From positions 291,952 to 355,951 of the forward strand of contig NZ_BAAADV010000004.1 in assembly GCF_039522665.1 (NCBI RefSeq): a stretch of 64,000 bases of DNA, written 5' to 3'. The translations under genes were made by a program, and so were the position numbers. Origin of the DNA: Natronoarchaeum mannanilyticum. Its GTDB lineage: Archaea; Halobacteriota; Halobacteria; Halobacteriales; Natronoarchaeaceae. The notes under the pieces are model-generated. The model was given only the letters and a program-made list of their open reading frames with translations, was not told the DNA's origin and ran no database searches. Positions within the stretch are counted from its first letter, which is position 1. Each line of letters starts with the position of its first letter. Below, in pieces: positions 25,591-34,193 of this stretch.

Positions 25591-26855
25591 CGCCCTACCT
25601 CCTCCAGCACGTTCGTCCGCGCGGCGACCACGAGCGGGTACGGCACCGCGACCAGTCCCGAGACGAGGGCGACGGCGAACGCGTAGGGGACGAACAGCGG
25701 GTGGACAATTGCGACAGTCCGGGACGCGACGGTCGCCCCGGCGACGGCGTCCACGGCGAGCACGCCCAGCACGCCGCCGACGATTCCGAGTACGGCGCCC
25801 AGCAGCGTCGTCACCAGCGTCGAGACGCCGACGACGGCCAGCCTGCTGTGAGTGGGAAAGCCGATCGCCTCCAGCACGGCGAGCATCCGGCGGTCCTCGT
25901 TGACCGTGATCCCCATCGTCGTCGCGACGAAGGCGGCGCAGATGGCGACGCCGACGACCAGCGCGATCAGGCTGGTGGCGAACGCCAGCCCGTCGTCGAA
26001 CAGCTGCGAGGGATCGGTGCCGCCCGCTGTCTCGACGGTTGCGTTCGGGTAGGCGTCCTCGCCGGCCGCCGCGGCCGCGTCGGCGTCGCCCCACACCAGC
26101 ACCCGATCGGCGAGTTCGCCGGCGCTCGCGCCGGAGATCGACTGGAGCTCGCTCAGGTGGACCAGCGCCACGGGCACGTCGGCGTCGCGCTCGTTGCCCG
26201 CCGCGGCGTCGATCTCGGCGACGCCGAACGTCGTCCGATCGGTCGCGGTTCGGTTGCCGGCGACGCGGAACTCCTCGTTCTCGGCGGCGTCGAGCCGCTC
26301 GGCCGCGGCGTCCGAGAGCACCAGCTCGCCCGTTCGCGGGCCGTCGTACGAGCCGTCGGCGTAGTGGGGATCGCCCGGCTCCAGTCCGGTGGTGGGAAGG
26401 CCCGCGACCGTGCGCTCCTCGTCGTCCGGAACGACGCCGACGAGCAACACGAGTCCGGATTCGTCACCGTCGCCGCCCCCGGCGCTCTCCAGTCGAACCG
26501 TCTCGACGAGGACCGGCGACGCGTGGTCGACGCCCTCGCGCTCGCGGAGCTGCGCGGCGCGCTCGTTCGCAGCGCCGAGCTGTGCGGGTTCGACGCCGCC
26601 GACGTCCGAGAGCGTCTCGCCCCGTTCGGGCACCACGGTCGCCTCGGCGTCGGCCTGGGACACGACGCCGGCGTTCGCGAGCGCCAGCGCGATGCCGGTC
26701 ACGACCAGCAGGATCGCGATCGTCAGCGCGACGGCGCCGGTCGACGCCGCCATCCGGCCGGTTCGGGTCGTCGTGGCCTGCTTCCAGAGCCGCGTCGCCG
26801 AGATGCCGAACAGACCTCGCCAGCGCGAGCGTCGCCTGTCGCCGTCATCCCGCAT
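25587..26855 (-). CDS. FtsX/MacB-like ABC transporter permease (proximal)
   Basis: 422 residues: a cytoplasmic basic start (RWRGLFGISATRLWKQ), one N-terminal helix (VALTIAILLVVTGIALALAN, ~44-63), a large outside domain rich in acidic residues, and three C-terminal helices including FATSLIALVVGVAICAAFVA and YAFAVALVSGLVAVPYPLVV. The tail NVLEEVGR is typical of this family. It overlaps the ATP-binding gene by 11 bases and is followed without a gap by the 14-codon frame. Pairs with the distal permease as the membrane part of the transporter. Confidence 0.85.
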   Translation of the reverse strand: MRDDGDRRRSRWRGLFGISATRLWKQATTTRTGRMAASTGAVALTIAILLVVTGIALALANAGVVSQADAEATVVPERGETLSDVGGVEPAQLGAANERAAQLREREGVDHASPVLVETVRLESAGGGDGDESGLVLLVGVVPDDEERTVAGLPTTGLEPGDPHYADGSYDGPRTGELVLSDAAAERLDAAENEEFRVAGNRTATDRTTFGVAEIDAAAGNERDADVPVALVHLSELQSISGASAGELADRVLVWGDADAAAAAGEDAYPNATVETAGGTDPSQLFDDGLAFATSLIALVVGVAICAAFVATTMGITVNEDRRMLAVLEAIGFPTHSRLAVVGVSTLVTTLLGAVLGIVGGVLGVLAVDAVAGATVASRTVAIVHPLFVPYAFAVALVSGLVAVPYPLVVAARTNVLEEVGR

Positions 26856-27615
26856 CCTCGATCACCATCCCGTCGCGCAGCCGGACGACGTCGTCGGCGA
26901 TCGCCAGCGTCGCGCTGTCGTGGGAAGCGACCAGCACGGCCCGGTCGTCGCCCAGCGAGGTCAGCAGTTCGAGGACCTCCGTGCCCGTCGCGGTGTCTAA
27001 CTCGCCGGTCGGCTCGTCGGCGACGATCACGTCCGGGTCCGTCGACAGCGAGCGGGCGATCGCGACGCGCTGGCGCTCCCCGCCGCTGAGTTCGCCCGGC
27101 AGGTGAGTCGTCCGGTCGCCCAGGCCGACCTGTTCCAGCAGCTCCACGGCGCGCTCCCGGCGCTTCGATCGCGGGACGCCGGCCTGCACGAGCGGCAACG
27201 CGACGTTCGCGCGCGCCGTCAGCGAGGGAAGGAGGTGGAAGCGCTGAAAGACGATGCCGACGTGCTCGCGTCGTACCCGGACGCGCTCGCGATCCGAGAG
27301 AGCGGTGAGATCGGTGCCCAGCAACTCGACGGTCCCGGAGGTCGGGACCAGCAGTCCCGACACCGCGTGCAGGATCGTCGACTTGCCGCTGCCGCTGGGT
27401 CCTTTCAGCCCGACGATCGTCCCCGGCTGGACCGCCAGCGAGACGTCCCGCAGCGCCGTCAGGGTGCGGTCGTTCCCGGAGCCAAAGCGGCCGCTGTCGG
27501 TTCCGTACTCGTGGGTGACGTCGTCGAGCCGGACGGCGGCTGTCGATTCACCCTCGTCCGACGACGCGGACCGGCCGCGCCCCGAGCGATCGAGTATTTT
27601 CACGGAGTCACTCAC
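26845..27615 (-). CDS. ABC transporter ATP-binding protein (MacB/LolD type)
   Basis: 256 residues: Walker A GPSGSGKST, Q-loop in IVFQRFHLLPSLTA, signature LSGGERQRVAIARSL, Walker B VIVADEPTGELDT, and H-loop ASHDSAT. The GEL(D) after Walker B and the FHLLPSLTA segment place it in the MacB/LolD/FtsE group that drives FtsX-like permeases. The GTG start is used; the first ~25 residues are variable. First gene of the three-gene operon; a TATA-like gatacaat lies ~25-32 nt upstream on its strand. Confidence 0.92.
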   Translation of the reverse strand: MSDSVKILDRSGRGRSASSDEGESTAAVRLDDVTHEYGTDSGRFGSGNDRTLTALRDVSLAVQPGTIVGLKGPSGSGKSTILHAVSGLLVPTSGTVELLGTDLTALSDRERVRVRREHVGIVFQRFHLLPSLTARANVALPLVQAGVPRSKRRERAVELLEQVGLGDRTTHLPGELSGGERQRVAIARSLSTDPDVIVADEPTGELDTATGTEVLELLTSLGDDRAVLVASHDSATLAIADDVVRLRDGMVIEDAG

Positions 27616-27957
27616 TCCAGCCGAGAGCGACGCCGTACATTGTATCTCTGCGCTTATCCGGACGGCGGCGGGATTAACCTCTCTCTCCCCGACGGTCTGT
27701 GCACGCGATTCGAGCGCGGTCGAGCGACTAGAGTCGGCCTAACTCCCGGTCAAACGGTTGGGGACGAAACAGGCTAAACGGGCACCCGTACCGCTCTAAC
27801 TGGGTACAACCGCGTACCCGTCTGTGAAGTGCGTCCGGCCGGGTCGCAACCGAACGTCGGGTTCACGGACACTATCTGTAGACGAAAATCGGCGTCGACG
27901 CCGGTCGGGCGGTAGCTGTCTACGGTGACGGTCGGGAAAAACGAACCCGCGAGTCGC
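27616..27957. other. Intergenic region (342 bases) with an ABC-operon promoter and one hairpin
   Basis: No convincing gene. It holds the promoter of the ABC operon (27639-27647) and a small hairpin GGGTAC-N6-GTACCC (27802-27819). The remainder lies downstream of the acyl-CoA dehydrogenase gene. Confidence 0.5.
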
Positions 27958-29106
27958 TCAGGACTGCCGGTAGATCAGGTTGCGCTGGATCTCGTTGGCG
28001 CCCTCGTAGATCACCGGGACCCGGACGTCGCGGTAGACGCGAGCGATCCGGCGGTCGGTCAGCACCGAGCGGCCGCCGTGGAACTGCATCCCCTGCTCGG
28101 CGCAGTCCGTGGCGACCTCGGTCGTCTTCGTCTTGGCCATCGCGGCCCAGAGGCCGGGATCCTCGCCCTGCTCGACCTTCTCGGCGGCGCGCCACGCGAG
28201 CGCGCGAGCGCTCTCGAACTCCAGTCGCATGTCCGCCAGCCCGTGCTGGACGGCCTGGAAGTCGCTGATCGTCCGGCCGAACTCCTCGCGGCCGTGGGTG
28301 AACTCCCAGGCCTCCTCGATCGCGGCGGCGGCCAGTCCCAGCCCGTGGCCCGAGACGACGACGCGACCGTGGTTGAAGAACTCCGCGAGCATCCAGAAGC
28401 CGGCGCCCTCAGTGCCGATCAGGTTCTCCTCGGGGATCCGGCAGTCGTCGAAGACGATGTGGGCCTGCTTCGACGCTCTGAAGCCCATCTTCTCGGGGAT
28501 GTGCTCGGCCTCGTACCCCTCGGCGTCGGTCGGCACGATGAACATCGAGTGGTTGCCGTAGCGGTTCTCCTCGTCGTCGCCCGTCCGGGCGTAGACGGTG
28601 AGCCAGTCGCCCTCGACGCCGTTGCCGATCCAGTACTTCTCGCCGTTGAGGACGTACTCGTCGCCCTCCTTCTCGGCGCGGGTCGTCATCCCGGCGAGAT
28701 CGCTGCCGGTGTCGGGTTCCGACACCGCGAGTCCGGTGATCTGGTCGCCCTCTGCGACCGGGCGGAGGTACTCCTCGTGCTGTTCCTCGTTGCCGTACTC
28801 CTCGACGATCTCGGCGCCGAAGCTCGCGAGCTGGAGCGTCAGCGCGATGCCGGCGTCCGCCCGATAAAACTCCTCGGCGATCGCGAGCACCTCGGTCAGC
28901 GATAGCCCGCGCCCGCCGAGCTCCTCGTCGAGGTCCTGGGCGACCAGTCCGGCCTCCTGCCCGGCTTCCAGAATGTCGTGGGGGTACTCGCCCTTTCGGA
29001 AGTACTCCTCGGCGTTGGGGGCGATGTGTTCCTCGGCGAACTCGCGGGCCTCCTGTTTGACGTCGCGCGCGTGCTCCGGCACGATGGTCTCGTCCAGCAG
29101 TTCCAT
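27958..29106 (-). CDS. Acyl-CoA dehydrogenase
   Basis: FAD enzyme that introduces the alpha-beta double bond in acyl-CoA and passes electrons to ETF. 382 residues, family length. Visible features are an N-terminal helical domain, the flavin/substrate segment ITGLAVSEPDTGSDLAGM, YVLNGEKYWIGNG, the middle beta domain, and a C-terminal helical domain ending VIYEGANEIQRNLIYRQS. The Glu at residue 368 is the likely catalytic base. Substrate chain length cannot be told. No beta-oxidation partners are adjacent; the halocyanin gene lies upstream on the same strand. Confidence 0.93.
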   Translation of the reverse strand: MELLDETIVPEHARDVKQEAREFAEEHIAPNAEEYFRKGEYPHDILEAGQEAGLVAQDLDEELGGRGLSLTEVLAIAEEFYRADAGIALTLQLASFGAEIVEEYGNEEQHEEYLRPVAEGDQITGLAVSEPDTGSDLAGMTTRAEKEGDEYVLNGEKYWIGNGVEGDWLTVYARTGDDEENRYGNHSMFIVPTDAEGYEAEHIPEKMGFRASKQAHIVFDDCRIPEENLIGTEGAGFWMLAEFFNHGRVVVSGHGLGLAAAAIEEAWEFTHGREEFGRTISDFQAVQHGLADMRLEFESARALAWRAAEKVEQGEDPGLWAAMAKTKTTEVATDCAEQGMQFHGGRSVLTDRRIARVYRDVRVPVIYEGANEIQRNLIYRQS

Positions 29107-29184
29107 GTCTCCGAGGAAGGCGCCGACGCCGATATATCTCAGGGAACGCCTAGCACGGTGCGAACGATTTGTTTCCCCCGGCGC

Positions 29185-29889
29185 TCAGGGACTGTATTCG
29201 CGCTGGCCGCCGGCGCCGCCGCCCGAGCCGCCGCGGTTGAACAGGAACAGCACGAACAGCAGCGGCGAGAGGAACGCAACGACGAACGCCGCGCCGAGCA
29301 TCTGGAGCATCGGCGGGATGCCGCCGGAGCCCTGTGATTCACCGCCCTCTTCCGTCCCACCGCCGCCACCGGCCTGACCGGAGACGTCGCCGACCGCGAC
29401 GCCGCCCTTCATGCCCACGCTGACGTGGGGTTCGCAGACGTACCGGTACTGTCCGTCCTCCTCGAACGTGTGCTCGAACGTCGCCCCTTCCTCGCTCAGC
29501 AGGTCGCTGCCGAACGCGTCGCCGCCCTCGTGGACGACGTTGTGGGGGACGCCCTCGCCGGTCCACTCCCAGGTCACGGTCGTGCCGGGATCGACCCAGA
29601 TCGCCGGCGGGTCGAACAGGAACCCGTTGCCGGCGCCGACCGCGACGGTGACCGAGTCCTGCCCGCGGAGGTCCTGCGTGCTCTCGTAGTTGTCGACGTC
29701 CGAGAACCAGTCGCCCCAGTCGGGACCTTCTCCGGCGTCGCCACCCGACTCGTTGCCGGATTCGTTTTCCTGTGCGAGCGCCGAACCGCTACCTGCGGCG
29801 CTCGCGGCGCCGAGCGTGACGCCGGCGCCCAGCGTCCGCCGGAGCGCGCCGCGGCGAGTCAACTGTGAACCGCCGTCGCTGTCGTCCAT
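29185..29889 (-). CDS. Halocyanin-type blue copper protein, Tat-exported, C-terminally anchored
   Basis: Type-1 copper electron carrier on the outer face of the membrane. 234 residues: twin-arginine signal (RRGALRRTLGAGVTLGAASA, ~12-31), an acidic linker, and a cupredoxin domain with ligands His in GVPHNVVHEGG and Cys, His and Met in YVCEPHVSVGMKGG. A Gly/Glu linker then leads to a membrane helix (LQMLGAAFVVAFLSPLLFVL, ~197-216). The C-terminal helix is less usual than the N-terminal lipobox of many halocyanins. Start ATG 29889; it diverges from the redoxin gene. Confidence 0.9.
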   Translation of the reverse strand: MDDSDGGSQLTRRGALRRTLGAGVTLGAASAAGSGSALAQENESGNESGGDAGEGPDWGDWFSDVDNYESTQDLRGQDSVTVAVGAGNGFLFDPPAIWVDPGTTVTWEWTGEGVPHNVVHEGGDAFGSDLLSEEGATFEHTFEEDGQYRYVCEPHVSVGMKGGVAVGDVSGQAGGGGGTEEGGESQGSGGIPPMLQMLGAAFVVAFLSPLLFVLFLFNRGGSGGGAGGQREYSP

Positions 29890-30048
29890 ACCGGAGCCTT
29901 GTCGCCCCGCGGCTAATACATTTTTTAATTCTCTCGCCGGGAGCACGCCGTCGAGCCGGCGTCCGGGATGCCACCGAGTCCGTGTCCGCGATGCCGTTCG
30001 GCTTCCTGAATCGTAACCGGCAACTCCGTCGCACCGCAATCGATCGAC

Positions 30049-30609
30049 ATGGTTCTGAAAGAGTCCGATCCGGCGCTGGAAGCAGGCGACGCCGCGCCCG
30101 AATTCGAACTGCCCGGCGTCGACGGCGAGACGTACTCCCCCTCGTCGTTCGCCGACTGCGAGGCGCTGCTCGTGGTGTTTACGTGCAACCACTGTCCGTA
30201 CGCGCAGGCGAAGTTCGACCACCTCAACGAACTGGCGGCGTCGTACGACGACCTCGCAGTGGTCGGGATCAATCCCAACGACGCCGAAGAGTACCCCGAC
30301 GACTCCTTCGAGGCGATGCAGGATTACGTTGCCGAAGGTCGGATCGCGTACGACTCCTACCTCCGGGACGAGAATCAGGATGTCGCTCGCGCGTACGGCG
30401 CCGTCTGTACGCCAGATCCGTTCTTGTTCCGCCGGAAGGACGGCGAGTTCCGCCTCGTTTACCAGGGGCGCCTTGACGACGCGCTGAATCCCGACGAGGA
30501 GCCGACCGAGTTCTACGTCCGCGATGCGGTCGAGACGATCCTCGCCGGTGAGCCCGTCGAGCAGGAGTGGCTCCGCTCCCAGGGCTGCTCGATCAAGTGG
30601 CGCGACTGA
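30049..30609 (+). CDS. Thioredoxin-family redoxin (AhpC/TSA-like)
   Basis: 186 residues with a thioredoxin fold: PEFELPGVDGETYSPSSFAD (redoxin entry), active site VVFTCNHCPYAQAKFDHLNE (a CxxCP-type motif), VVGINPNDAEEYPDDSFEAM and the cis-Pro region VCTPDPFLF. The TCNHCPY motif marks a family of cytoplasmic thiol-disulfide or peroxide-reducing proteins. No signal peptide is seen. Divergent from the halocyanin gene with a 159-base gap. Redox partner unknown. Confidence 0.87.
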   Translation: MVLKESDPALEAGDAAPEFELPGVDGETYSPSSFADCEALLVVFTCNHCPYAQAKFDHLNELAASYDDLAVVGINPNDAEEYPDDSFEAMQDYVAEGRIAYDSYLRDENQDVARAYGAVCTPDPFLFRRKDGEFRLVYQGRLDDALNPDEEPTEFYVRDAVETILAGEPVEQEWLRSQGCSIKWRD

Positions 30610-30770
30610 GCGCGCGCGAGCATTGCGGCCCGCAAAAGAGCGGAATTTTTGCAAATTCTTCGAAACGCCCCTGACGCCTCGACGAGCGCGGAATCTGTGA
30701 CGAAACTTTACTTCTGGTTTCACGAAGCAAGTCGAGCGGCAACCCCTCTGCCGGTTTCCCTCTCCACATA

Positions 30771-30797
30771 TTTCGTGTAATATCTACAAACACGAAA
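30771..30797. promoter_or_regulatory. Inverted repeat TTTCGTGT-N11-ACACGAAA upstream of alpha-amylase
   Basis: Perfect 8-bp arms at 30771-30778 and 30790-30797, about 100 bases before the amylase ATG, in an A/T-rich interval (30610-30893). A second imperfect palindrome TTGTT-cattAACAA follows at about 30832-30845, near the core promoter. These look like operators for sugar-responsive control; the regulator is not in the window. Confidence 0.4.
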
Positions 30798-30893
30798 GTC
30801 AGCCTACGGTGATTCTATATCGATTATTAAATTGTTCATTAACAATAACCCTTGGGATTTATCATCATCTACTTCTGGAATTTGTCTGTGACA

Positions 30894-32789
30894 ATGGATC
30901 ACAACGACTCCAGTAGTGCTGTCGGTCGGCGAAGCGTTCTGAAAGGACTCGGCGCGCTGGCAGCGGGGACAGCAATGGGATCGTCATTGACCGGTTCTGC
31001 GGCCGCTGAAATCGGCGATAGCGCCGTCTACCAGTACTATCACACGGACTGGACCACGATCACGAACAACCTCTCGGGCGTCGCGGACGCGGGCTACGAC
31101 GCGATTCAGGTCCCGCCCGCCCAGTTCAGCCGGATCTACAAGTACGAGCGGCAGAACGACGAGTACACGTACGACCTCCCGCTGGGCTATCAGCCCATCG
31201 ACTTCACGAACTTCGACAGCGAGTTCGGCACCGAGGCCGAGTATCAGGCGATGGTCGACGAGGCCCACGAGCAGGGGCTGGACGTCATCGCCGACGCCGT
31301 GATGAACCATCTCGCTGCCGGCGACAACGCGTTCGACCGACACGTGTCGATGGACGATATCCCGCGGTTCAGCGAGCGCGACCTCCATCCGGAGTGCCAG
31401 ATCGATTACAACGATCCGCAGTCGGTCGAGAACTGCTGGCTCGTCGGCCTGCGCGACCTCGATCAGGACTCGTCGTACGTCCGGGGCGAACTGTACAACT
31501 ACCTCCAGAAGTACGCCGATCTGGGCGTCGACGGGATCCGGTTCGACGCGGCCAAGCACATGTCCGAATCGTTCTTCAGCAACTACGCCAACCAGTGGGC
31601 CGACGAGCTCGGCCTCTACAGGGTCGGCGAAGTGCTGCAGGGATCGACCTCGTACAACCAGCAGTACGCCGACACGGGGATGTCCGTGACGGACTACGCG
31701 CTGTTCTACACGATGAAGGAGGACGTGTTCAACTCCGGCGGCGACATGAACGCTCTGGAGGGAGCGGGGCTGGTCAATCAGGATCCGACCAGCGCGATGA
31801 CGTTCGTCTCCAATCACGACAGCGCGCCGCCGGAGTACGAGCGGCTGGCGTACGCCTACATCCTCACCTACGAGGGCTACCCCCGGGTGTACAACCACCG
31901 CATCGGCATCAGCGACGAGGAAATATCGACGCTGCTGTCGCTCCGTCGGAACGTCCTCTCCGGCGCGGCGACGACGCGCTACGTCGACAGCGAGCTGTAC
32001 GTCTTCGAGCGCGGCGACGGGCTGGTCGTGCTCAACCGCGGCAACAGCCAGCGCAGCGAGTGGGTCCAGACGAACCAGGCGTCCGGGACGACGCTGACCG
32101 ACTGCACCGGCAGCTCGTCGGACACGCAAGTCAACAGCGACGGCTACGTGCAGGTGTCGGCGCCCGCGGTCGGCTACGCCGTCTACTCGACGGAGTGCCC
32201 CGAGAGCGGGAGCGGTGGCGGCACCGAGCAGGTCACCCTCCAGATCGATGCGCCGACAGCCTCGGGCGAGTCGATCTTCTTCACCGGCTCGACGGGGTCG
32301 CTCACCAACTGGGGCGGCGGCGTCGAGGGCACCAACACGGGCGGCGACACGTGGGAAGTGACGATCGACGATCCGGGCACCTTGGAGTGGAAGACCCGGC
32401 GCGGCCCCGCTGGCGGCTCCGGCGACGTCTGGGAGTCCGGCGACAACCACTCCGAAGCCAACCTCTCGCCGACTCACAACGGATGGTCGGACGGATTCGA
32501 GGGCAATACCGGACTCACCATTCAGGTCGAGGCCCCGACGGCGTCGGGCGAATCGGTGTACTTCACCGGCTCGACGGAGTCGCTCACTAACTGGGGCGGC
32601 GGCATCGAGGGCACGAACGTGAGCGGCGACATCTGGGAGGTGTCGATCGAGGACCCCGGCTCGTTCGAGTGGAAGACCCGACGCGGCCCGTCGGGGAGCT
32701 CGGGTGACGTCTGGGAGTCCGGCGGCAACCACTCCGATGGGAATCTCTCGCCGACGCACAACGGTTGGTCGGACGGTTACTCCGGCTGA
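30894..32789 (+). CDS. Secreted alpha-amylase (GH13) with two C-terminal carbohydrate-binding repeats
   Basis: Hydrolyses internal alpha-1,4 bonds of starch outside the cell. 631 residues: Tat signal (GRRSVLKGLGALAAG, cleavage likely after SAAA at ~38), then a GH13 barrel with nucleophile D218 in GIRFDAAKH, acid/base E246 in VGEVLQG and D309 in FVSNHDS, plus the domain-C beta sandwich. From ~445 a Gly/Ser linker leads to two ~94-residue starch-binding-like modules (CBM20-like: WEVTIDDPG, WKTRRGP, GDVWESG). The ATG fits the signal peptide; an earlier in-frame TTG is unlikely. Inverted repeats upstream suggest regulation. Confidence 0.92.
   Translation: MDHNDSSSAVGRRSVLKGLGALAAGTAMGSSLTGSAAAEIGDSAVYQYYHTDWTTITNNLSGVADAGYDAIQVPPAQFSRIYKYERQNDEYTYDLPLGYQPIDFTNFDSEFGTEAEYQAMVDEAHEQGLDVIADAVMNHLAAGDNAFDRHVSMDDIPRFSERDLHPECQIDYNDPQSVENCWLVGLRDLDQDSSYVRGELYNYLQKYADLGVDGIRFDAAKHMSESFFSNYANQWADELGLYRVGEVLQGSTSYNQQYADTGMSVTDYALFYTMKEDVFNSGGDMNALEGAGLVNQDPTSAMTFVSNHDSAPPEYERLAYAYILTYEGYPRVYNHRIGISDEEISTLLSLRRNVLSGAATTRYVDSELYVFERGDGLVVLNRGNSQRSEWVQTNQASGTTLTDCTGSSSDTQVNSDGYVQVSAPAVGYAVYSTECPESGSGGGTEQVTLQIDAPTASGESIFFTGSTGSLTNWGGGVEGTNTGGDTWEVTIDDPGTLEWKTRRGPAGGSGDVWESGDNHSEANLSPTHNGWSDGFEGNTGLTIQVEAPTASGESVYFTGSTESLTNWGGGIEGTNVSGDIWEVSIEDPGSFEWKTRRGPSGSSGDVWESGGNHSDGNLSPTHNGWSDGYSG
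32250..32786 (+). repeat. Tandem 282-bp repeat encoding the two carbohydrate-binding modules
   Basis: The segments starting at 32250 and 32532 (codons for APTASGES) align over ~85 codons with period 282 bases (94 residues) and high nucleotide identity, including SGDVWESG and LSPTHNGWSDG. This is an intragenic duplication in the amylase gene. Near-identity suggests a recent origin or ongoing gene conversion. Confidence 0.85.
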
Positions 32790-32918
32790 CGACCGACGGC
32801 GTCTACGAGTGAGGACGCCGACCCGGCGGTTCGACCGGCGAACCGAGCGTGACGTCGGCGCCGGTCGGAAGTTCCCGCCCGCGAATCCTTTTTAGTGGGG
32901 CCGCTCCAACTACGGACG

Positions 32919-34193
32919 ATGACGGTAGACGAACGTGCCGAGGAGCTCGCCTCCGACCTCGGTGTTGACAAAGAGGAGGTCAAAGAGGACCTGGAGAATC
33001 TGGTCGAGTACAGCGTGCCGATCGACGAGGCCGTCCAGAGCCTCCGTCGAAAGTACGGCGACGGCGGCGACGGCTCCGGCGGCACGCTCTCCAAGGACAG
33101 CATCGACGAGATCACCACGGCCGACGGCAACGTCACGGTCACCGCGCGCGTCCTGAACGTCGGGAAGCGCTCGATCCGCTATCAGGGGTCGGACCAGGTG
33201 ATCTTCGAGGGCGTGCTGGCCGACGAGTCGGGGACGATCGACTACACCGCCTGGCAGGACTTCGGCCTCTCGCCGGGCGACACGATCACCGCCGGCAACG
33301 CCGGCGTCCGCGAGTGGGACGGCAGCCCCGAGCTCAACCTCGGCGAGTCGACCAGCGTCGCCTTCGAGGAGGAGACGCTGGCGGTGCCCTACGAGATCGG
33401 CGGCGACGCCGACCTCGTCGAGATCGAGACGGGCGACCGCGGCGTGGACGTCGAGGTCCGCGTCTCGGAGGTCGAGCGCCGGACGATCGACGGCCGCGAC
33501 GGCGAGACGGAGATCCTCAGCGGCGTGCTCGCCGACGAGACCGCCAAGCTGCCGTTCACCGACTGGGATCCCCACCCCGAGATCGAGGAGGATGCGTCGG
33601 TCCGGATCGAGAACACGTACGTCCGAGAGTACCGCGGCGTCCCCTCGATCAACGTCTCGGAGTTCTCGACGGTCGAGGCGCTCGCCGACGAGGTGCAGGT
33701 CAGCGAGAGCGGCACCAGACTGCCGATCCGCGAGGCCGTCGAGGCCGGCGGCGTCTACGACGTCGAGACGGTGGGCCACGTCATCTCGATCCGCGACGGA
33801 TCGGGGCTGATCCAGCGCTGTCCCGACTGCGGTCGCGTGATCCAGAAGGGCCAGTGTCGGACCCACGGCGAGGTCGACGGCGAGGACGACCTGCGCGTCA
33901 AGGCGATCCTCGACGACGGCACCGGCACAGTGACGGTCGTGCTCGACGACGAGCTGACCGAACAGGTGTACGGCGGCGACCTGGAGGACGCCCGCGAGCA
34001 GGCTCGCGAGGCGATGGACCAGACCGTGGTCGCGGACGCGATCCGCGAGCGCGTGGTCGGCCGGGAGTACCGCGTCCGCGGGCATCTCTCGGTCGACGAG
34101 TACGGCGCGAACTTAGACGCGAGCAGCTTCGCGGAGGTCGAGGACGACCCCGCGGACCGCGCCGCTGATCTACTCAGCGAGGTGGACGCATGA
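32919..34193 (+). CDS. rpa1: Replication protein A, three-OB-fold subunit (Rpa1 type)
   Basis: Single-stranded DNA-binding protein for replication and repair. 424 residues with three OB folds (about 70-165, 172-265, 280-375) and a zinc finger in the last, CPDCGRVIQKGQCRTHG. Three folds plus zinc finger, and a following long RPAP gene and phosphoesterase, match the Haloferax rpa1 operon rather than the shorter rpa3. ATG at 32919 has a T-rich TATA (ccttttta) ~25-33 nt upstream. Its stop overlaps the next start (ATGA). Confidence 0.92.
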   Translation: MTVDERAEELASDLGVDKEEVKEDLENLVEYSVPIDEAVQSLRRKYGDGGDGSGGTLSKDSIDEITTADGNVTVTARVLNVGKRSIRYQGSDQVIFEGVLADESGTIDYTAWQDFGLSPGDTITAGNAGVREWDGSPELNLGESTSVAFEEETLAVPYEIGGDADLVEIETGDRGVDVEVRVSEVERRTIDGRDGETEILSGVLADETAKLPFTDWDPHPEIEEDASVRIENTYVREYRGVPSINVSEFSTVEALADEVQVSESGTRLPIREAVEAGGVYDVETVGHVISIRDGSGLIQRCPDCGRVIQKGQCRTHGEVDGEDDLRVKAILDDGTGTVTVVLDDELTEQVYGGDLEDAREQAREAMDQTVVADAIRERVVGREYRVRGHLSVDEYGANLDASSFAEVEDDPADRAADLLSEVDA

